Assembly (NCBI GenBank): GCA_016987375.1
Contig: PJRA01000005.1
Span: forward strand, 2,763,296-2,827,295
DNA length: 64,000 nucleotides
Origin: Brachionus koreanus
Taxonomy: Eukaryota; Rotifera; Eurotatoria; Ploima; Brachionidae
Direction: 5' to 3'
Shown: in pieces, positions 59,041 to 64,000 of the stretch
How positions within the stretch are numbered: the stretch's first letter is position 1
How the letters are laid out: the number at the start of each line of letters is the position of its first letter
The notes under the pieces: model-generated
What the model was told of the DNA's origin: nothing
Seen by the model: only the letters and a program-made list of their open reading frames with translations
The model's database searches: none
Translations under genes and position numbers: made by a program

Positions 59041-60371
59041 TTTTTAATTTTTAAAAACAAAATCACACAATATAATAAATTTATTTTAACTCAAAAGAAA
59101 AATCGATTCGAGACTTTTAGCATTTTAAATCTATTAAAAGCCTCGTGATAGAGAGTTAAAACAAGGATTAGTATAGGTTCTTAATGTGTTGATTTTAAGC
59201 CTCGTTTTTTATTTGATAAGATTTAATTCAACCTGGAATCACAATGTTCTTTGATATTCTTTTTTATTACTCTATCATGAAGTAAAGATTCAAGGCCGGT
59301 TTTTAAAAATCAGCCGGCCAAAGTTTGTCGCTGCCCAACACTATAATTAAATGAAGAAAACGAAACAATGTAACTTTAAGCGCCATAAAAAAACCTTTAA
59401 ATGAGGAAATTTTTATTCAATAAATTAAATACGCAGGGATGTTTATTTTTTAAAGCCTATTTACTTTTATATGAATATTAAATTATCTCTACAGTTTTTT
59501 TTTGTTAAAATTTGCTTTCTGAAATTTTATATTTTTTGCATTGATTTTTTTTAGCAGCAAGCAATTCTAAACCTTAGCAATTCTAAGCATTTTTTTTTAA
59601 ATTGGTTAAGTATCATTTGTAACATCCTTGGATGACGATCTTCAAGTTCATTAGATTTAAACATTTTAAAGTGTCAAAATTTGGTTTTTCTCAAGGTAGA
59701 TGAGATTTAAGAAGCGTTTTAAGTTTGTGTGATCATCAAGATGTCTTAAATCAATAAGAATCAATATAGAATTTATTTTGATTATACATTGTTTAATTTT
59801 TTTCAAATGATTGTGGGAAAGGGAAGTGTGTAATTAATTAATTCAGCTTTTTTCTCATTCCTCTTGCTTAGGTAAATGACTAATTTTTTTAAAGTTGGAA
59901 TAATTTGATCAAGTATCATTCCATTCTTTTCTAATATTTATCATTACTGGTAAATTATTGATAAAATTTACTAACAAAATTGGATTAAATAGCATCTTCC
60001 GATTCAATGTTTCATTCCCTAGAACAACTCTGTGCTAATCCAATCAGTAAAAATTCAAGCTATTTGAAAAATTAAATCATTATTTTAATTAAATAAAGAC
60101 AATTTTCGGAAAAATAAGCCACTTTTCTAAAAGCTGATTAAATAAGTTTTGACTAATAAATTTTGGCTAATTGCCAAACCGAACCGAAATCATGTTAATT
60201 ACATTTATCTGATGAGCTTTTAATATTTACTTAACTTTTCGTCATTTAATTATAAATTGTTCATTCAAATTATAATAATACATTTCTAATTTTTTTTACA
60301 TTTTTAAAATTTATATAAGTGATCATTTTCTTGTAAATATAAACCTTCAGAGCTAAAAAAAATTAATCAAG
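59041..60371. other. Intergenic region upstream of the Smad gene
   Basis: No exon encoding an MH1 domain (CxxxxC..H zinc site, DNA-binding hairpin) was found on plus in this interval, which matters for the Smad model. Otherwise AT-rich spacer. Confidence 0.5.
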
Positions 60372-61217
<846 letters not shown>

Positions 61218-61809
61218 TTTAAGACTTCTTAATAACTTGTAAAAAGATTTATTTAATTTAATAATGATAATATACTCTTATTGTTATTGATATCTTTATG
61301 AGTTTTATTTTTAAAGTTAGGAATACTATTTTTTGAAAAATAAAATTTTAGAAATTTAATAAAATTAGTTTTTAACCTAGAAATTAAAAAGTAGAAATAT
61401 TAAGTAAATTAATTTGTAACAGATTACTTTTTAATGAAGACAAAATAAATATTTTGCATCAAGCACCAAAAAAAACCCTCATTAAGCTTTTCTACAAACT
61501 TAAGCAAAAATTAAAAAGCAAAAATTAAACTTTTCAATCTTTTTTGGAATAAATCGATTAGAAATGAAAAAAAATTTAATCTGGATGATGATGCCAATTC
61601 AAGTAAGAGACAAGTCATGCAAGAAGTAACTCTAGACTCTTACCGTCCATAAATAATGAAAATTATTTAGAGAAAAGGTGCGTAAAATGCAAGTCTATGC
61701 AGTATGCTGCAAAAGTTTAGAAATTTTTTTATTTGTTAACACAAAGATTGTTTTTATGTGTATAAAAGGCGGTAAAATAATAAAAAAAGCGTTTTTTTTT
61801 TTAAAATAT
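61218..61809. other. 3' flank of the Smad gene up to the gap
   Basis: AT-rich sequence with no supported gene. The open frame running into the gap is an artefact of N bases. Confidence 0.5.
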
Positions 61810-62587
61810 NNNNNNNNNNNNNNNNNNNNNNNNNNNNNNNNNNNNNNNNNNNNNNNNNNNNNNNNNNNNNNNNNNNNNNNNNNNNNNNNNNNNNNNNNNN
61901 NNNNNNNNNNNNNNNNNNNNNNNNNNNNNNNNNNNNNNNNNNNNNNNNNNNNNNNNNNNNNNNNNNNNNNNNNNNNNNNNNNNNNNNNNNNNNNNNNNNN
62001 NNNNNNNNNNNNNNNNNNNNNNNNNNNNNNNNNNNNNNNNNNNNNNNNNNNNNNNNNNNNNNNNNNNNNNNNNNNNNNNNNNNNNNNNNNNNNNNNNNNN
62101 NNNNNNNNNNNNNNNNNNNNNNNNNNNNNNNNNNNNNNNNNNNNNNNNNNNNNNNNNNNNNNNNNNNNNNNNNNNNNNNNNNNNNNNNNNNNNNNNNNNN
62201 NNNNNNNNNNNNNNNNNNNNNNNNNNNNNNNNNNNNNNNNNNNNNNNNNNNNNNNNNNNNNNNNNNNNNNNNNNNNNNNNNNNNNNNNNNNNNNNNNNNN
62301 NNNNNNNNNNNNNNNNNNNNNNNNNNNNNNNNNNNNNNNNNNNNNNNNNNNNNNNNNNNNNNNNNNNNNNNNNNNNNNNNNNNNNNNNNNNNNNNNNNNN
62401 NNNNNNNNNNNNNNNNNNNNNNNNNNNNNNNNNNNNNNNNNNNNNNNNNNNNNNNNNNNNNNNNNNNNNNNNNNNNNNNNNNNNNNNNNNNNNNNNNNNN
62501 NNNNNNNNNNNNNNNNNNNNNNNNNNNNNNNNNNNNNNNNNNNNNNNNNNNNNNNNNNNNNNNNNNNNNNNNNNNNNNNNNNNNNNN
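61810..62587. other. Assembly gap (N run, 778 bases)
   Basis: All bases are N. The transposase fragment on its right side enters the gap, so the gap probably lies inside a Tc1-like element, a typical cause of assembly collapse. Confidence 0.99.
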
Positions 62588-62797
62588 AGGATCTTTTCTA
62601 ATCTCTCTAAAAATGTAATTTTCATCCCTAAAAGTTAGCTTTCGAGGTCTACCAGAACGGCTTCGATCAGAGACAAAATTAGTCTCTTCATATCGTTTTT
62701 TAGTTGAAGAGACACATTTTGGAGATACACATAACAACTTGGCTATTTCGTTTTGCTTTATATCTCCACTTTTTAGCAGACCCACGATCCGGATCAT
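62588..62797 (-). mobile_element. Tc1-like transposase N-terminus, cut by the gap
   Basis: Seventy in-frame residues from Met at 62797 make a helix-turn-helix domain of the Tc1 paired type (GLLKSGDIKQNEIAKLLCVS) followed by the linker SDRSRSGRPRKLTFRDE, whose GRPRK AT-hook is a Tc1/mariner hallmark. The frame is open up to the gap, so this copy may be younger than the other transposons in the window. Terminal-repeat candidates near 62820-62870 include TTTGAATTGGGACA. Confidence 0.85.
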
Positions 62798-62800
62798 GGT

Positions 62801-63253
62801 TTTCTTTTCAATTTAAGATTTCGGACAAGCATTATTGGGCACCCGTTACTTTGAATTGGGACAATTAGAAAATCTGTTCTGATTAATTTTTATTTAACTT
62901 TTTAATGATTTTAATTTAATAAAAAAAGTAAAATTATAGCTGACAAGATATTAAAAAAAACGCTTTCCAATAAAATGAGCTTGCGGCACTGATCCATTTT
63001 CTTCCTGAGAAAATGCAAAACCCCCTTAAATAAAAAATTAATAATTTAGATAAAAATAAAATAGTTCCAACTATATATTTGAGTATTTTTCGGTCCGATC
63101 TTTTGAATTTTTAATTTATTAAGTAAAATAGACTTTGTCCTCGAAAAGCTTGATCTGGACAGTAAATCTCTAAAACTAAATTTTGTCTGGTTATATCTTG
63201 AAAAAAAAACACATGAATATTACATAATCATGATGAGATAACAAAAAACTTAC
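62801..63253. other. Spacer with probable last exon of the P4-ATPase
   Basis: The exon ending at 63254 stops at a strong GTAAGT donor, so at least one further exon should follow on minus. A candidate begins after TTCAAG near 63203; in the phase set by the donor it reads ITRQNLVLEIYCPDQ and ends at a stop near 63118. A Ser-rich alternative frame also exists, so I leave it unassigned. Confidence 0.4.
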
Positions 63254-63922
63254 TCCTTTTCTTGTATTTCCTGCAAAAGTGTTTTGAAAAATGTTCTCTT
63301 GATTCTTTTAAATTTGATACAAAAAGTAAATTAAATTTTTTCAAACAAATTATTAAGTACATTTTGTAAATAATGTCAGGAATTAATGTTGTTATAGGAA
63401 TGAACAACATTCCCAACCAAAACAGAGCTCCCTTATAAACATATTTATCCATTCCAACCATTTCTGGTGCAATATCAAACGTTGGCCAAACATGACTATA
63501 GACAGCCAAAAAAACAAACCAAAATCCTATTGAACCCCAAATTGACAAATGAGTAATCTAAAGAATATTCATTTTATACGATTTTAATTTATTCCTAAAA
63601 CTTACAATTGTCCATGAATCAGTTTCTAGACCTGCTTTCAGACAAACAGTGATAACACAATACTTTTTTAAATATCTAAATAAAAATTTTTCTAATCGTT
63701 TTTTAAAATACCGTATAAACATAATTTCCCATAAATATGTAATCGCCGGTTTTTCCATCTGGAAAAGCTATCTCTATTTAATTTTAAAAAATTCATAATA
63801 AAATTGTTTTTTTTGGAAAAGAGAAAAAGCCAAAATTTAAAAATAAAAGCTGATTTGTATTTTATCTGTACCATTATAAAGGATTCCGAATGATAGAAAG
63901 TAAAGAACACACGAATGAAAAA
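63254..63922 (-). CDS. P4-type phospholipid-transporting ATPase, C-terminal part (ATP8A-like)
   Basis: Four exons on minus, 63922-63872, 63758-63712, 63662-63606 and 63557-63254, encode the last transmembrane helices of a flippase that moves aminophospholipids to the cytosolic leaflet. Motifs: LYNDGKTGDYIFMGNYVYT, YCVITVCLKAGLETDSWT (very close to the ATP8A motif VITVCLKAGLET), HLSIWGSIGFWFVFLAVYS, then FWLGMLFIPITTLIPDIIYK, followed by a basic cytoplasmic stretch. Phase holds across all junctions. The catalytic DKTGT and actuator parts lie beyond the right edge of the window; the last exon(s) are probably within 62900-63210 but are unresolved. Partial gene because of the window, not damage. 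Confidence 0.9.
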
Positions 63923-64000
63923 CTGAATTTAAAAAATAAGACCAAAAGCCCTTTTTTAAATAATATTAAGCAAATTAAAATTTTTTTAAATAATAAAAAA

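Noticed and set aside
61678..62797. Long open frames on both strands across 61810-62587
   Set aside because: They consist of N bases; only the 70 residues at 62588-62797 are real sequence.

Overview
The window is animal nuclear DNA: extremely AT-rich, with intron-containing genes for motile-cilium, tubulin-folding, TGF-beta-signalling, cadherin and chitin-binding proteins. Most introns I could resolve are tiny (about 40-75 nt, GT-AG), next to a few of 1-3.4 kb that carry transposon debris. Base composition, micro-introns, single-exon gene copies and secreted CBM14 proteins fit a small protostome; a monogonont rotifer of the Brachionus type is my best guess, by inference only. There is a 778-base assembly gap near the right end.

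Layout. 1-9180 (minus): a secreted cadherin-superfamily gene in ten traced exons, running off the left edge, with old SINE, Tc1/mariner and hairpin sequences in its introns. 11689-13744 (plus): two tandem intronless seven-helix receptor-like genes. 14258-14627: a near-perfect 159-bp-arm foldback. 15446-16078 (minus): a SOUL/HEBP gene, followed by tRNA-Thr(CGT) at 16515-16587 and a stray HEBP fragment. 17202-19026 (minus): DRC3. 19740-20474: a LINE remnant with the head-to-head layout of twin priming. 21153-35072: four intronless Y-box (cold-shock domain plus RG-rich tail) genes, two of them identical over about 284 residues in inverted orientation, with a six-helix membrane protein and an integrase pseudogene between them. 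37625-38818: a secreted acid lipase. 38903-58208 (all minus): two paralogous CBM14 proteins, TBCE, THUMPD2 and USP48. 60372-61217 (plus): a Smad2/3-like protein with no MH1 domain. 62588-62797: a Tc1 transposase N-terminus cut by the gap. 63254-63922 (minus): the C-terminal part of a P4-ATPase.

There is no single pathway here. The clearest group behaviour is the Y-box cluster, whose copies are mosaics of one another, as expected from gene conversion. THUMPD2 and TBCE are only 86 bp apart on the same strand, with a poly(A) signal and 3'-splice-like sites between them, so an operon resolved by spliced-leader trans-splicing is worth testing. Exon structures were traced by hand from reading frame, splice dinucleotides and remembered family sequence; none has transcript support here.
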